In this document: positions 51,909 through 62,862 of the stretch, one piece after another
Numbering within the stretch: position 1 is the stretch's first letter
Layout of the letters: each line of letters starts with the position of its first letter
NCBI RefSeq assembly: GCF_035930445.1
Contig: NZ_CP142394.1
Coordinates: 1,583,501 to 1,647,500 of the forward strand
Reading direction: 5' to 3'
Source of the DNA: Sphingopyxis chilensis
GTDB taxonomy: Bacteria; Pseudomonadota; Alphaproteobacteria; Sphingomonadales; Sphingomonadaceae
DNA: 64,000 bases
Program-made: the position numbers and the translations under genes
Notes under the pieces: model-generated
Database searches by the model: none
What the model was told of the DNA's origin: nothing
Seen by the model: only the letters and a program-made list of their open reading frames with translations

Positions 51909-52514
51909 TCATTCGAGGTGCGTCAGTTCGGCGACGCGGATTGCACGCGATGTCAGCATGGGGTCGAGGATGCGCTGGATGCGGTGCGCGCGCTGCGAGC
52001 CGACCGCGATGTTGAACAGGCTGTTGGCGATCACATCGGCGATCTGGACGCCGTCGCTGCGACGACTGTCGGCGAGAGAAGCGCGGCCCCATTGGCCAAG
52101 GCCTGCCTGTATTTCTTCGCGGACGCCCGCGAGTATCTTGGGATCGTAACGTCCATCGTCGATCACGACGTCGGTGCAGACGCCGCCCGTCTCGGGCAGC
52201 CAGCGTCCGATCGCGAGATCGAGCAGGGCGGCATAAAGCGCAAGGTCGCTCGGCAACGTGCCGCCGGGGTTCCGCGCGAGCTTGTCGCGTTCGGCGACCG
52301 CGACCCACGCCCGTCCGCCGGCGCGGTCGAACAGTTCAAGCAGGTAGGCGCGCTCGACGATACTGATGCGGCTGCCTTTGAGCTCGCCGCGCAGCCCCGT
52401 AACGCCCCGGAACCGGTCGTGGATTTCGGTCGCGGCCTGAGGCGTCAGCATTACGGCCGAGAAGGTCATCGCGCCCGCGTTCAGCCCGCCCGATTCGTCG
52501 CAATAGATCGTCAT
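51909..52514 (-). CDS. DUF3800 domain-containing protein
   Basis: The 201-residue protein has the DUF3800 pattern: the opening MTIYCDESGGLNAGAMTFSAVML, with an acidic residue early in strand one, a central VVIDDGRYD and the late DSRRSDGVQIADVIANSLF. The paired acidic residues and fold suggest an RNase-H-like nuclease, which is a family-level inference; such proteins sometimes occur in defence or mobile contexts. No partner gene is adjacent here. It ends 54 bp from rpoZ in convergent orientation. Confidence 0.82.
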   Translation of the reverse strand: MTIYCDESGGLNAGAMTFSAVMLTPQAATEIHDRFRGVTGLRGELKGSRISIVERAYLLELFDRAGGRAWVAVAERDKLARNPGGTLPSDLALYAALLDLAIGRWLPETGGVCTDVVIDDGRYDPKILAGVREEIQAGLGQWGRASLADSRRSDGVQIADVIANSLFNIAVGSQRAHRIQRILDPMLTSRAIRVAELTHLE

Positions 52515-52523
52515 TCCGATGGG

Positions 52524-53009
52524 TTACCGCACGCGCCCGAAAAAGGCGACCGTCCGGGTCTGGCCAGGCGCGACCGCGTCGGTCCACTTCCAGCGAACGT
52601 GCGTGACATCCGCCGCCGTGGCGGGGCGGGGCACCGCGCCGTCGATCGGCACCGATAATTCGGAAAGAGGCGCAAATTGCTTGCCGCCGTCGATCGAGAC
52701 ACCGAAGCCCGCCGGGTCGTCCGTGCCGTCGAACAGCAGCGCCTTCGGGATCGGATTGGCAATGACGACGCCCGACGCGGGCTTCGAGCCGTTATTGGTG
52801 AAGGCGAGCGAGATGCGCACCCGGTCTCCCGGAACGACGACGTCAGGCGTAAGGTAAGTCTTGGTCGCGGCTTGGCCGTCCCTGCCGGGGACCGATTTTT
52901 CGAGTTCTACTTTGCTCGTCAGCGCGCCGGCGTTCTGCGCCAGAGCCGGCTGCGCGCCGGCGATCAGAAGCGTTGCCGCAGCCAGAACGCCCCACCTCTT
53001 GCCTGTCAT
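52524..53009 (-). CDS. Exported protein with DUF11-like beta domain
   Basis: The 161-residue protein has a signal peptide at about 1-25 (ending ALAQN) and an Ig-like beta-sandwich with the DUF11 hallmark VVPGDRVRISLAFTNNGSKPASGVVIANPIP. DUF11 domains are usually part of larger secreted adhesins; a single short copy probably acts as a periplasmic or surface protein. GGGGAG precedes the ATG. Function unknown. Confidence 0.7.
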   Translation of the reverse strand: MTGKRWGVLAAATLLIAGAQPALAQNAGALTSKVELEKSVPGRDGQAATKTYLTPDVVVPGDRVRISLAFTNNGSKPASGVVIANPIPKALLFDGTDDPAGFGVSIDGGKQFAPLSELSVPIDGAVPRPATAADVTHVRWKWTDAVAPGQTRTVAFFGRVR

Positions 53010-53047
53010 CGCTTTCTCCCCTGGTCCTTGCCCGGATCTTTGGCGCA

Positions 53048-53437
53048 TCAGGCGGGGCAGGGATAGCGTTTCTTCATCAGCGCGTCGAAGGCCGAATAGA
53101 TGCTGACCTTCCTCCGCACGGCAACCGGATAGCTGCGCAGGTGTGAAAGCCATTGATCGGGGGAGAGGCTGCCCGATTCGGGCGGGCAACTTGTCGTCTT
53201 GCGGCCGGCGCGGCGTTCGGCGTCGATCCGCGCCTTGTAGCGTTTGCCCGCCGCGACGACTTCGCCCTTGAGCTCATTGCCCTGCGGCGTCGCGAGCGCG
53301 AGCGGGCCGAGCCGTTCGATCGAGGCCGCGCGCGCGAGGAAAGCCGCCACGCTCATGTCGCCCGGCCTCATGGCGCACAGCACCGGAACGGCAAGCAGGA
53401 CGGGCAGGAGGCGGCGCGCATGTTTCGCGTTGATCAT
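53048..53437 (-). CDS. Exported Rap1a/Tai-like hypothetical protein
   Basis: The 129-residue protein has a signal peptide at about 1-25 and a helical mature part with SVAAFLARAASIERLGPLAL, ELKGEVVAAGKRYKARIDAE and a Cys pair in SCPPESGSL and RYPCPA. The pattern resembles the Rap1a immunity-like fold found across sphingomonads; no toxin gene is adjacent, so an immunity role is unsupported. It follows the DUF11-like gene on the same strand and precedes ftsH convergently only by strand order, not as a proven operon. Confidence 0.6.
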   Translation of the reverse strand: MINAKHARRLLPVLLAVPVLCAMRPGDMSVAAFLARAASIERLGPLALATPQGNELKGEVVAAGKRYKARIDAERRAGRKTTSCPPESGSLSPDQWLSHLRSYPVAVRRKVSIYSAFDALMKKRYPCPA

Positions 53438-53498
53438 GCGCCGCAACCTGTCCCCCGCCAATGAATAGTCCCTGAATCGAAGGGCTAGGCCGGAAAGC

Positions 53499-55442
<1,944 letters not shown>

Positions 55443-55526
55443 TCGGAAATCTTTCCTGTCGCCCGCGAACATCGCGAAACTGATCCCATCAAGATAGGAT
55501 AATCGGGTTAAATGACAATGAGGCAA

Positions 55527-56531
55527 TCAGGCCTTTTTCGTCGTGTTCCGGCGCGGTGCCGCGGAAATGCGCCAGATCGTCCCTTCGAGCCCGCGCACGG
55601 CGTCGATCAGCAGCGCGCCGACCATCGCGCGGCGACCCTCGTGCATCGCGGCGATCACGCCTTCGAGCGAAGCGCCGCGCAGGACGAGCTGGGGCGCGTT
55701 GGCGCGCAGGCGCTGCGCGACGATGCGACGGAAGATTTCGGGCGGATAACTTTCGTCGCGGATCACCGCGATATCCGACGCGTCGGGCCATGAGGCGATG
55801 AGCCGTTCGACCGCCCAGTCGAGCGCTTCGTCAGCCTCGGCGAGCCAGGCCGCCGACCGCGCCGAGGCCACGGGATCGAGCGCGGTCTGCGATTGCAGCG
55901 CATGGCGCAGCCGCGCGCGATCGAAGCGATCGTCGCTGTTCGACGGATCGTCGACGAAGGGCAGGTCGTTTTCGAGCGCGACCTGCACGAGTTCGCGCCG
56001 CCGCCAGTCGAGCAGCGGACGCAGGATCAGGCCGTTTTTCGCGCGGATCGCGGCGAGGCCGCCGACGCCGCTCGACCGGTTGAGGCGCATTACGATCGTT
56101 TCGAGCTGGTCGTCGGCGTGATGCGCGGTGACGATATGGTCGAGCGCGTTCGCCTCGCGCCATTGTTCGAGCAGGCGGTAGCGTTCGGCGCGCGCCGCCG
56201 CCTGTTGCGATCCGGTGATCGGCGTCGGCGGGCGCAGCGTTGAGTGCGGGATATGCTCGCGCTCGCAAAAACCCGCGACCATCCGCGCTTCGTCGTCCGA
56301 CCCCTTGCGCAGGCCGTGATCGACCGTTGCCGCCCAGACCTGTCCGGGAAGCAGGCTGGTCATCAACCAGAGCAGCGCCATGCTGTCGGGTCCGCCCGAC
56401 ACCGCCACGCCATAGTGGAGCCGGTGCCAGTCGGGGCCCAGAAGCGCCGCGACATCGCCGGCGAGCCGGCCGGCGATGTCGCGATCAGCAGCCTGCTTTT
56501 GCTTTTGCGGCGGCAGCATCGGTGCGGACAT
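55527..56531 (-). CDS. tilS: tRNA(Ile)-lysidine synthase
   Basis: TilS converts the wobble C of the AUA-reading tRNA-Ile to lysidine. The 334-residue protein has the PP-loop SGGPDS at 45-50, the VDHGLRKGSDDEARMV segment, TAHHADDQLETIVMRL and LRPLLDWRRRELV. The family's C-terminal domains are reduced, as in several alphaproteobacteria. The start overlaps the end of cpoB by 47 bp, so the two are co-transcribed with ftsH downstream. Confidence 0.93.
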   Translation of the reverse strand: MSAPMLPPQKQKQAADRDIAGRLAGDVAALLGPDWHRLHYGVAVSGGPDSMALLWLMTSLLPGQVWAATVDHGLRKGSDDEARMVAGFCEREHIPHSTLRPPTPITGSQQAAARAERYRLLEQWREANALDHIVTAHHADDQLETIVMRLNRSSGVGGLAAIRAKNGLILRPLLDWRRRELVQVALENDLPFVDDPSNSDDRFDRARLRHALQSQTALDPVASARSAAWLAEADEALDWAVERLIASWPDASDIAVIRDESYPPEIFRRIVAQRLRANAPQLVLRGASLEGVIAAMHEGRRAMVGALLIDAVRGLEGTIWRISAAPRRNTTKKA

Positions 56532-57432
56532 CCTGTGGCGCCTTGTCACCATAGACTTCGTCGAGTTCGCGGAACGCCTTGCAGGCGTCGGCCTTGCGGC
56601 CGAGCTTGTCGAGCGCGACACCCATATACATCAGGCTGTGCGGCGCACGCGGACCGCTCGGGCGATCCTTGTAATTATTGTAGAAGGCGACCGCGGCGAG
56701 GCTCGGCTTGCCCTCGTCGAGATAGGCACGGCCGAGCAGGTTCTGCGCAAAGCTCGCCTGGCTGGTCTTCGGCCATTTGGCGACGACGCTCTTCAGCTGC
56801 GCCTGCGCCTCGGGATAAAGTTTCGCACCCCACAGGCGAAAACCATAGTCATAGGCATCCTGCGTTTCGTTGCCGGTCGACGGCACTTCGACCTTTTTGA
56901 CGAGCGCGAGCCGCGCGGCATCGGCAGCGCCGGGCTTCGCCGCCGGCTTTTCAGCCGGTTTTTTCGCCGGCGCCGCTGCCGCGGTCGATACGGTCGTGAG
57001 CGGCCTTACGGTGGGTGCGAGGCCCGCGGGCGTTGCGGCCGGATCGACTTCCGCCGGATCGGCGAAGCGCTTATCCATTTCGGCCTTGTAGGCGGTGAAC
57101 GCCTTTTCGAGCTCACGCAGCTGGAACGCGTTCTGCTCGGTTTGGCCGGTCAGCGTCTGCAACTGGGCCTCGAGCGCGTCGACGCGTGCGGTCAGGTCGA
57201 TCACCGGGGCGTTGGCGCGCGAGCGTTCGCCGGGCGTATTGTCGGGCGCGATCTCGCCTTCGAAAAAGGTCGGGCTGCCGCCGGGGAAGACCGAACGCTG
57301 GACCGCCCGCATCTCCTTTTCAAGCCGTTCGACCCGTTTGCCGATATTCGTGTCCTGCGCGGCCGCCGGCATCGCCGCGGCGAGCGCGATCGTTGCGGCT
57401 CCGAGGAAAGTGATCTGACGCGTCATCATCAT
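56485..57432 (-). CDS. cpoB: Tol-Pal system protein CpoB (YbgF)
   Basis: Periplasmic protein that coordinates Tol-Pal constriction with peptidoglycan synthesis. The 315-residue protein has a signal peptide (about 1-26, ending PAAAQ), an N-terminal trimerising coiled coil (about 30-115, KRVERLEKEMRAVQ), an Ala/Pro linker and TPR repeats (about 190-305) including YPEAQAQLKSVVAKWPKT. The tol-pal genes that usually precede it are not adjacent, since a gap and the RodZ-like gene follow upstream. Confidence 0.92.
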   Translation of the reverse strand: MMMTRQITFLGAATIALAAAMPAAAQDTNIGKRVERLEKEMRAVQRSVFPGGSPTFFEGEIAPDNTPGERSRANAPVIDLTARVDALEAQLQTLTGQTEQNAFQLRELEKAFTAYKAEMDKRFADPAEVDPAATPAGLAPTVRPLTTVSTAAAAPAKKPAEKPAAKPGAADAARLALVKKVEVPSTGNETQDAYDYGFRLWGAKLYPEAQAQLKSVVAKWPKTSQASFAQNLLGRAYLDEGKPSLAAVAFYNNYKDRPSGPRAPHSLMYMGVALDKLGRKADACKAFRELDEVYGDKAPQDVRTDAAAAKAKAGC

Positions 57433-57569
57433 CTGCCGTTAGGTCCCCACTGATTAACCAATTTGGCCGTCCATAACGCGGCAATCGGCGCCAGCGCAAA
57501 CCCATTTCGGTGCGCTGCCGCTCGAACCGGCCCGAATGACCGGGTTTCGGTCCCGATTGTCCCTGTTGG

Positions 57570-58415
57570 TCAGCCCTTGGGGCGCGGTCCCGCGGGGATT
57601 GCTGCGCCGCCTTCGGTGCGCGCGACAAGGTCCGCGGGTTTCAGCGAAACGCCCTTCACGAGCGTGTCGGCCGGCCCGATGGATCCGATATCGCGGCCGC
57701 CGACGGTGACCCGCAGCGCCTGAGGGATGCTGGTCCGCAGCGTGAACTGCTCGATATAGGCGGGCGGAACCTGATACACTTCGCCCGCATCGAGCGTGCG
57801 CCAGTTCTCGGTTTTGCCAGTGGCATCGTCGAAGCCGATCCAGACTTCCGAAAGGCCGGTCAGCACGACCGGCGCGTTCGCCGCGACGGCGGCGGCGCCC
57901 GCTTTGGCTTCAGGCGCCGCGGCGGTGTCGGCTTGTGGCGCTTCGGATTCATCCGCGGCACGGTTTTGCGCGGCGATCAATGCCTCGTCGGGTTCGACCG
58001 AAAGGAAACGCCAGACGCCATAGGCCGACGCGAGGAGCAGCGTGACGATAACCAGGGTCCAGGTCAGCCGCGCGGTGGGCAGGCGCGCGGGATCGGTCGG
58101 CTCATAGGCTTCGTAAAGCGGCCGCGAGCCATATTCGTCGTCTTCGAGTTCCTGACGCACCGCGGCACCGATTTCGGCCTCGGGCAGGTCGACAGCGCGG
58201 GCATAGGCGCGCGCGAAACCGGTGACATAGGTCCGGCCCGGAAGTTCCGAAAAATCGGACTTTTCGATCGCGGCGAGATGACGCTGGGTAATGCGCGTGC
58301 GCGTCGCCACGTCGGCGAGCGACAGACCAGCCGCTTCCCGCGCCAGCCGAAGCCGATCGCCGGTGCGCGTGATCGCCAACTCGCCCTGTTCGGGGGCGAC
58401 GTCCTCATCCGTCAT
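57570..58415 (-). CDS. RodZ-like HTH and DUF4115 membrane protein
   Basis: The 281-residue protein has a cytoplasmic HTH (about 17-80: GDRLRLAREAAGLSLADVATRTRITQRHLAAIE), one membrane helix at about 120-140 and a periplasmic beta DUF4115 domain (about 190-275). This is the layout of RodZ, which links MreB to the envelope. The MreB operon lies 45 kb away. The 320 bp upstream contain only a dispersed inverted repeat and its promoter. A direct role in rod shape is inferred from architecture. Confidence 0.88.
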   Translation of the reverse strand: MTDEDVAPEQGELAITRTGDRLRLAREAAGLSLADVATRTRITQRHLAAIEKSDFSELPGRTYVTGFARAYARAVDLPEAEIGAAVRQELEDDEYGSRPLYEAYEPTDPARLPTARLTWTLVIVTLLLASAYGVWRFLSVEPDEALIAAQNRAADESEAPQADTAAAPEAKAGAAAVAANAPVVLTGLSEVWIGFDDATGKTENWRTLDAGEVYQVPPAYIEQFTLRTSIPQALRVTVGGRDIGSIGPADTLVKGVSLKPADLVARTEGGAAIPAGPRPKG

Positions 58416-58622
58416 TGCTGTCTCCGTGCCGGCCGTTTGACCCAGGTTCGACCGTGTCACTCGTTCATCGCACTGACGGCGCGCGAAAGTCAAATGAAGT
58501 TCGGTAAATGGACGGTTTGAAAAGAAGCGGGATTTGGGTTTGCTGGTCGGGGGTGGATTCGAGTGTGTGGCGGCTTGAGGGAGGGGGACTTTGAGGTGAG
58601 CGATCAGGCGTTTATTTGGCTT

Positions 58623-58695
58623 CGTTATTCCGGACTTGATCCGGGAGCCCTTATGACGGCGCGACTCTGGATCCCGGATCAAGTCCGGGATGACG
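58623..58695. repeat. Dispersed inverted repeat between the RodZ-like gene and hslU
   Basis: Arms 58623-58646 and 58672-58695 are nearly perfect reverse complements built on TCCGGACTTGATCCGGGA. The element occupies the otherwise empty gap of 320 bp (58416-58735) and belongs to a palindrome type frequent in alphaproteobacterial intergenic DNA. It could act as a terminator for hslU. Confidence 0.75.
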
Positions 58696-58735
58696 ATGAA
58701 AAGAGAGGCCGCAACCGCCGGTTGGCCGTTGCACC

Positions 58736-60037
58736 CTAAAGCACATATTTGCTGAGATCGGTGTCGCCCACGACATCGGCGAGTTGCTTGTCGACATAGG
58801 CGGCGTCGATGTCGAGCGTGGTGCCGCCCTTGTCTTCGGCGGTGAAGCTGATTTCCTCGACCAGCCGTTCCATGATCGTCTGGAGGCGGCGCGCGCCGAT
58901 ATTCTCTACCTTTTCATTCACTTCGGCCGCGAGTTTCGCGACGCGCGCGATGGCTTCGCCGGTGAAGTTCAGCGTCACGCCTTCGGTGCCGAGCAATGCT
59001 GCATATTGTTCGGGAAGTCCGGCCTTCGTCTCACTGAGAATACGGACAAAATCCTCTTCGGAGAGCGCGCCGAGCTCGACGCGAATGGGGAGGCGGCCCT
59101 GAAGTTCGGGAAGGAGATCGCTCGGCTTCGCGACGTGGAAAGCACCCGACGCGATGAAGAGGATATGGTCGGTCTTCATCGGGCCATATTTGGTCGCGAC
59201 CGTCGTGCCCTCGATCAGCGGCAACAGGTCGCGCTGGACGCCCTCGCGGCTCACCGAGCCGCCGCGCACGTCGCTGACCGCGATCTTGTCGATTTCGTCG
59301 AGGAAGACGATGCCGTTCGCCTCGGCATCGGCGAGCGCGACGCGCGCGACATCATCCTGGTCGAGCCGCTTGTCCTGCTCTTCCTCGATCAGCCGCGTCG
59401 CGGCCTCGATGACTTTCAGCTTGCGGCGCTTCTTGGGCGGGCCGCCCATCGCCTTGCCGAGCATGTCCGAAAGGTTGATCATGCTCATCTGCCCCGGCTG
59501 ACCGGGCAGCTCGAAGTTCATGCTCGGGGTGTCGGCAACCTCGATCTCGACCTCGCTCTCGTCGAGGTGACCCTCACGGATGCGCTGGCGGAAACTCTGG
59601 CGCGTCGCCTCGCTGGCGCCCTTGCCGGTGAGTGCGTCGAGCAGCCGCTCCATCGCGGCCTCCTCGGCGGCGGCGCGCACGGCTTCGCGGCGGCGATCCT
59701 TCTCGAGCCGCACCGCTTCCTCGACAAGGTCGCGCGCGATCTGTTCGACGTCGCGGCCGACATAGCCGACCTCAGTGAACTTGGTCGCCTCCACCTTGAT
59801 GAAAGGCGCGTCGGCGAGCTTGGCGAGGCGGCGCGAAATCTCCGTCTTGCCGCAGCCGGTGGGGCCGATCATCAGGATATTCTTCGGGCTGACCTCGTCG
59901 CGCAGGTCGGGCGAAAGCTGCTGGCGGCGCCAGCGGTTGCGGAGCGCGACCGCGACCGCGCGCTTCGCCGCGGTCTGGCCGATGATATGCGTGTCGAGCG
60001 CGGCGACGATCGCCTTCGGGGTCAGGTCTTTATTCAT
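58736..60037 (-). CDS. hslU: HslU, ATPase subunit of the HslUV protease
   Basis: AAA+ unfoldase that feeds the HslV peptidase. The 433-residue protein has Walker A GPTGCGKT at 58-65, a large I-domain insertion (about 110-240, rich in charged residues), Walker B IVFLDEID, and the C-terminal DLSKYVL tail that docks into HslV. It is separated from hslV by an exported flavoprotein gene, although all three read on the same strand. Confidence 0.96.
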   Translation of the reverse strand: MNKDLTPKAIVAALDTHIIGQTAAKRAVAVALRNRWRRQQLSPDLRDEVSPKNILMIGPTGCGKTEISRRLAKLADAPFIKVEATKFTEVGYVGRDVEQIARDLVEEAVRLEKDRRREAVRAAAEEAAMERLLDALTGKGASEATRQSFRQRIREGHLDESEVEIEVADTPSMNFELPGQPGQMSMINLSDMLGKAMGGPPKKRRKLKVIEAATRLIEEEQDKRLDQDDVARVALADAEANGIVFLDEIDKIAVSDVRGGSVSREGVQRDLLPLIEGTTVATKYGPMKTDHILFIASGAFHVAKPSDLLPELQGRLPIRVELGALSEEDFVRILSETKAGLPEQYAALLGTEGVTLNFTGEAIARVAKLAAEVNEKVENIGARRLQTIMERLVEEISFTAEDKGGTTLDIDAAYVDKQLADVVGDTDLSKYVL

Positions 60038-60098
60038 TTTGTGGAGAGTTCCAGAAAGAAATTCATGTGACCGCTAGATGGGAAGGGGGCGGTTCAAG

Positions 60099-61184
60099 TC
60101 AAGCGGGGCAGCGGAATCCGGAGAAAAGCCGCTGATGCGCGGCGACGATGCGCGCGATGCGCTCGGGCTGGGGCTCGGCCTCCCAGATATTGCGTTCGTA
60201 GCTGCCGCCGATGACGATCCCGTCGGGGCGCGGGAACATATATCCGGCATCGCCGGTAAAGGCGTATTGGATTTCGGGCTGGGGGATCAGCACGGCGAGC
60301 TGGCCGCGGATCGGGATCAATTCGGTGTCACCGAACAGGTCGCGCGCGCCGAGCCCGGTGCAGTTGAAGACGAGCGTTTCTGGCAGCGACGCGATTTCGA
60401 CGGGCGAAGCGAAGCCGCGCACAGCGATGCGACCGCCCGCACCCTCGATATCGCGCATCATCTGGCGGAGGTAGCGGCCCGTTTCGACGTAGATCGTGTC
60501 ATATTGCCAGAGCCGCTCGATCGGGAAGGGATGCTCGTCCCGGCGAAGCGCGCGCATTGCGGGCGGGAAGGTCGGAAGCTTGGGTTCCTCGGGCGTGCCT
60601 TCGGAATAGGTCGTGAGCCAGCGTACGCCATAATCGTCGCCGACCATGATCTGGAAACGCCGCCAGCTGTAATCGAGCGCCGCAGTGAATTGCCGCCGCC
60701 ATTCGGGGGTGACGGCATCGGCCTTGAACAGGCCGAAGGGGTGGAATTGCCCGCCTGCGATGTTCGAGGTGGTGTGGGGGGGCAACGCCTTGGCATAAAC
60801 GGTGACCGGGAAGCCCGCTTCCTGAAGCAGCCGCGCGGTGGACAGGCCGACGATGCCGGCGCCGATCACCGCGACTGGGCCGCTGTGGCCGGGCGCGCCC
60901 ATCTCGACCGCGAGCTTCGCGGTGCCCCAGCTCATCGTGATGCCCGACCCGCCGTGGCCGTAGTTGTGGACGAGGCGCTTGGTGCCGAGCGTGTCGGCGC
61001 GCACGACGAAGCCGCCCGGGCGATAGGGGCGGAGGCCCGCGACGGTGCGGATGACGCGGTCGGGTGACGCCTTCACCGGCATCAAGCAGGTAGAAGGGGT
61101 TCGCGCGGTCGTGGTCGCGCAGCCGGGGAGGGCGAGCGCGGCGGAGGCGGCGACGAAATGGCGTCGGGGGAGCGTTTGAATCAC
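60099..61184 (-). CDS. Tat-exported, circularly permuted D-amino-acid-oxidase-like flavoprotein
   Basis: The 361-residue protein begins with a twin-arginine signal (PRRHFVAAS) and a lipobox ending at Cys22, so it should be an exported lipoprotein carrying FAD. Compared with D-amino-acid oxidases its motifs are out of order. The usual C-terminal block GLRPYRPGG and HNYGHGGSGITMSWG lies at residues 50-87, before the FAD-binding GAGIVG at 108-113. The protein then ends where the normal block would begin. The amine or amino-acid substrate is unknown. It is inserted between hslV and hslU. Confidence 0.85.
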   Translation of the reverse strand: MIQTLPRRHFVAASAALALPGCATTTARTPSTCLMPVKASPDRVIRTVAGLRPYRPGGFVVRADTLGTKRLVHNYGHGGSGITMSWGTAKLAVEMGAPGHSGPVAVIGAGIVGLSTARLLQEAGFPVTVYAKALPPHTTSNIAGGQFHPFGLFKADAVTPEWRRQFTAALDYSWRRFQIMVGDDYGVRWLTTYSEGTPEEPKLPTFPPAMRALRRDEHPFPIERLWQYDTIYVETGRYLRQMMRDIEGAGGRIAVRGFASPVEIASLPETLVFNCTGLGARDLFGDTELIPIRGQLAVLIPQPEIQYAFTGDAGYMFPRPDGIVIGGSYERNIWEAEPQPERIARIVAAHQRLFSGFRCPA

Positions 61185-61201
61185 CCCGCGACCATAGAGG
61201 G

Positions 61202-61768
61202 TCAGCCCTTGATGTCGATGGTCTCGGCCGTGAACTGGTCGTTGGTGTAGACGCAGATGTCGGCGGCGACCTCCATCGCCTTCTTCGTCAGCACCGCGGG
61301 ATCCTTTTCATAATCGGCGAGCGCGCGCGCCGCCGAGAGCGCGAAATTGCCCCCGGACCCGATCGCCGCAATGCCGCCCAGCGGTTCGAGCACATCGCCG
61401 TTGCCCGTGATGACAAGCGTGACGTCCTTGTCGGCGACGATCATCATCGCTTCGAGGTTACGCAGATATTTGTCGGTGCGCCAGTCCTTGGCGAGTTCGA
61501 CCGCGGCGCGCAGGAGCTGGCCGTTGTGGCGCTCGAGCTTGGCCTCGAGCCGTTCGAAGAGGGTGAAGGCGTCGGCGGTCGCGCCAGCGAAACCGCCGAT
61601 GACGCTGCCGTCGTGGAGGCGCCGCACCTTGCGGGCGTTGGGCTTCATTACGGTCTGGCCCATCGACACCTGGCCGTCGCCGATAATGACGACCTTGTCT
61701 TCGCTGCGGGCGGAAAGGATGGTGGTTCCGTGCCAGGGCGCGGCACTTTGCGCATGAGGATTGGTCAT
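61202..61768 (-). CDS. hslV: HslV, peptidase subunit of the HslUV protease
   Basis: Threonine peptidase of the proteasome beta family. The 188-residue protein shows the expected [21 protein letters not shown] start, with catalytic Thr15 exposed only after removal of a 14-residue leader, and [14 protein letters not shown]. Many HslV proteins need only Met removal, so the leader implies real pro-peptide processing or a mis-chosen start; no ATG lies nearer. A downstream flavoprotein gene separates it from hslU. Confidence 0.94.
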   Translation of the reverse strand: MTNPHAQSAAPWHGTTILSARSEDKVVIIGDGQVSMGQTVMKPNARKVRRLHDGSVIGGFAGATADAFTLFERLEAKLERHNGQLLRAAVELAKDWRTDKYLRNLEAMMIVADKDVTLVITGNGDVLEPLGGIAAIGSGGNFALSAARALADYEKDPAVLTKKAMEVAADICVYTNDQFTAETIDIKG

Positions 61769-61823
61769 GCGGCGGGATATGGGCGATGGGCGCCGGGGCC
61801 GCAAGGGGAGGGCTGGCTGGTGG

Positions 61824-62630
61824 TCATGCGGGCCAGGTCAGGAGCGCGCGGGCCCCATCGTCGATCTCGATCTCCGAGGGGTCTGTGAGCAGCACGGCTT
61901 CGCCAAGCGCGACGCGTTCGCCGGCGACACGGCAGCCCGCCGCCAGCGGTACGAAGGTCAGCTCGCCCTGTGCCTGTGCGAGCAGGGCGGAATCAACCGG
62001 CGCGGCGAGATGCGCGAGAAAGAAGTGCGGGCCGCTGACGAGCATGCGGTTCGCATGCGGATCGACAACTGTGTCGCGCGGGTCGTGGACCGGGCCGGGC
62101 CTTGCGACCTTCAGCCCTTCGTCGAGGTGCAGTTCGCGCGGGCGGCCATAGTCGTAGAGGCGATAGGTGCAGTCGACATTCTGCTGCACCTCGACGACGG
62201 TCAGTCCGCCGCCGATGGCGTGGATCGTGCCGGCGCGGTTATAGACGAAATCGTCGGTCTGCGACTGGCGCCAGTCGACCATATCGACAATGCCGCCGTC
62301 GAGCGCGGCGTCGTGGAGTTCCTCGCGGCTGATCTCGCGGTTCAGGCCGACCCCGAGTTCGGCGCCCGGCTTCGCATCGAGGATCAGCCAGCATTCCTCC
62401 TTGCCGCGCGGATAGCCGGCGGCACGCGCGGCTTCGTCGTCGGGATGGACCTGAATCGAGAGCCGCTCCGAGGTGAAGAGGAACTTGACCATGATCGGCG
62501 CGTCGTCGCCGTCGGGATGGGCGAACCAGATTTCGCCGATGCGACGCCCGCTGAAATCGCCGAAATCGGTCGGAATGTCGGTGCGGCCCCATGGCTTTTC
62601 GACGACGGATGTTTGCAGTCGAACGAACAT
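61824..62630 (-). CDS. Type I mannose-6-phosphate isomerase-like cupin protein
   Basis: The 268-residue protein resembles the short bacterial phosphomannose isomerase family: [29 protein letters not shown] with the metal-binding His, [43 protein letters not shown] and a C-terminal cupin barrel. It should interconvert mannose-6-phosphate and fructose-6-phosphate, feeding sugar nucleotides. Specificity for another sugar is possible. AGGGAC precedes the ATG. Confidence 0.87.
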   Translation of the reverse strand: MFVRLQTSVVEKPWGRTDIPTDFGDFSGRRIGEIWFAHPDGDDAPIMVKFLFTSERLSIQVHPDDEAARAAGYPRGKEECWLILDAKPGAELGVGLNREISREELHDAALDGGIVDMVDWRQSQTDDFVYNRAGTIHAIGGGLTVVEVQQNVDCTYRLYDYGRPRELHLDEGLKVARPGPVHDPRDTVVDPHANRMLVSGPHFFLAHLAAPVDSALLAQAQGELTFVPLAAGCRVAGERVALGEAVLLTDPSEIEIDDGARALLTWPA

Positions 62631-62862
62631 GTCCCTGCCTTGTGACGTCGCCGCACCGGGGTCAAGAGAAGCGCCAGGTGCGACTCTCTTGGCTACATAG
62701 CCACACCATTGCCAGCAGCAGCGCACGAGCAATGCAACGCTTCGACTTGCCCGGCGTATATTGCCACGTTCCTTATGGGGGGGTAAGGGCGAGCTTTCGC
62801 TGGAAAGCCCAGTTTTTCCGCATCGATGTTGATTAAATTTAGGTAGATCGGTCCCACTTGTC

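Noticed and set aside
51909..52514. Phage-defence locus built on the DUF3800 protein
   Set aside because: No partner nuclease, ATPase or reverse transcriptase is adjacent; the neighbours are rpoZ and an exported protein.
53048..53437. Toxin-immunity pair involving the Rap1a/Tai-like protein
   Set aside because: The neighbour encodes a DUF11-like exported protein, not an amidase or other effector, so there is no toxin to match.
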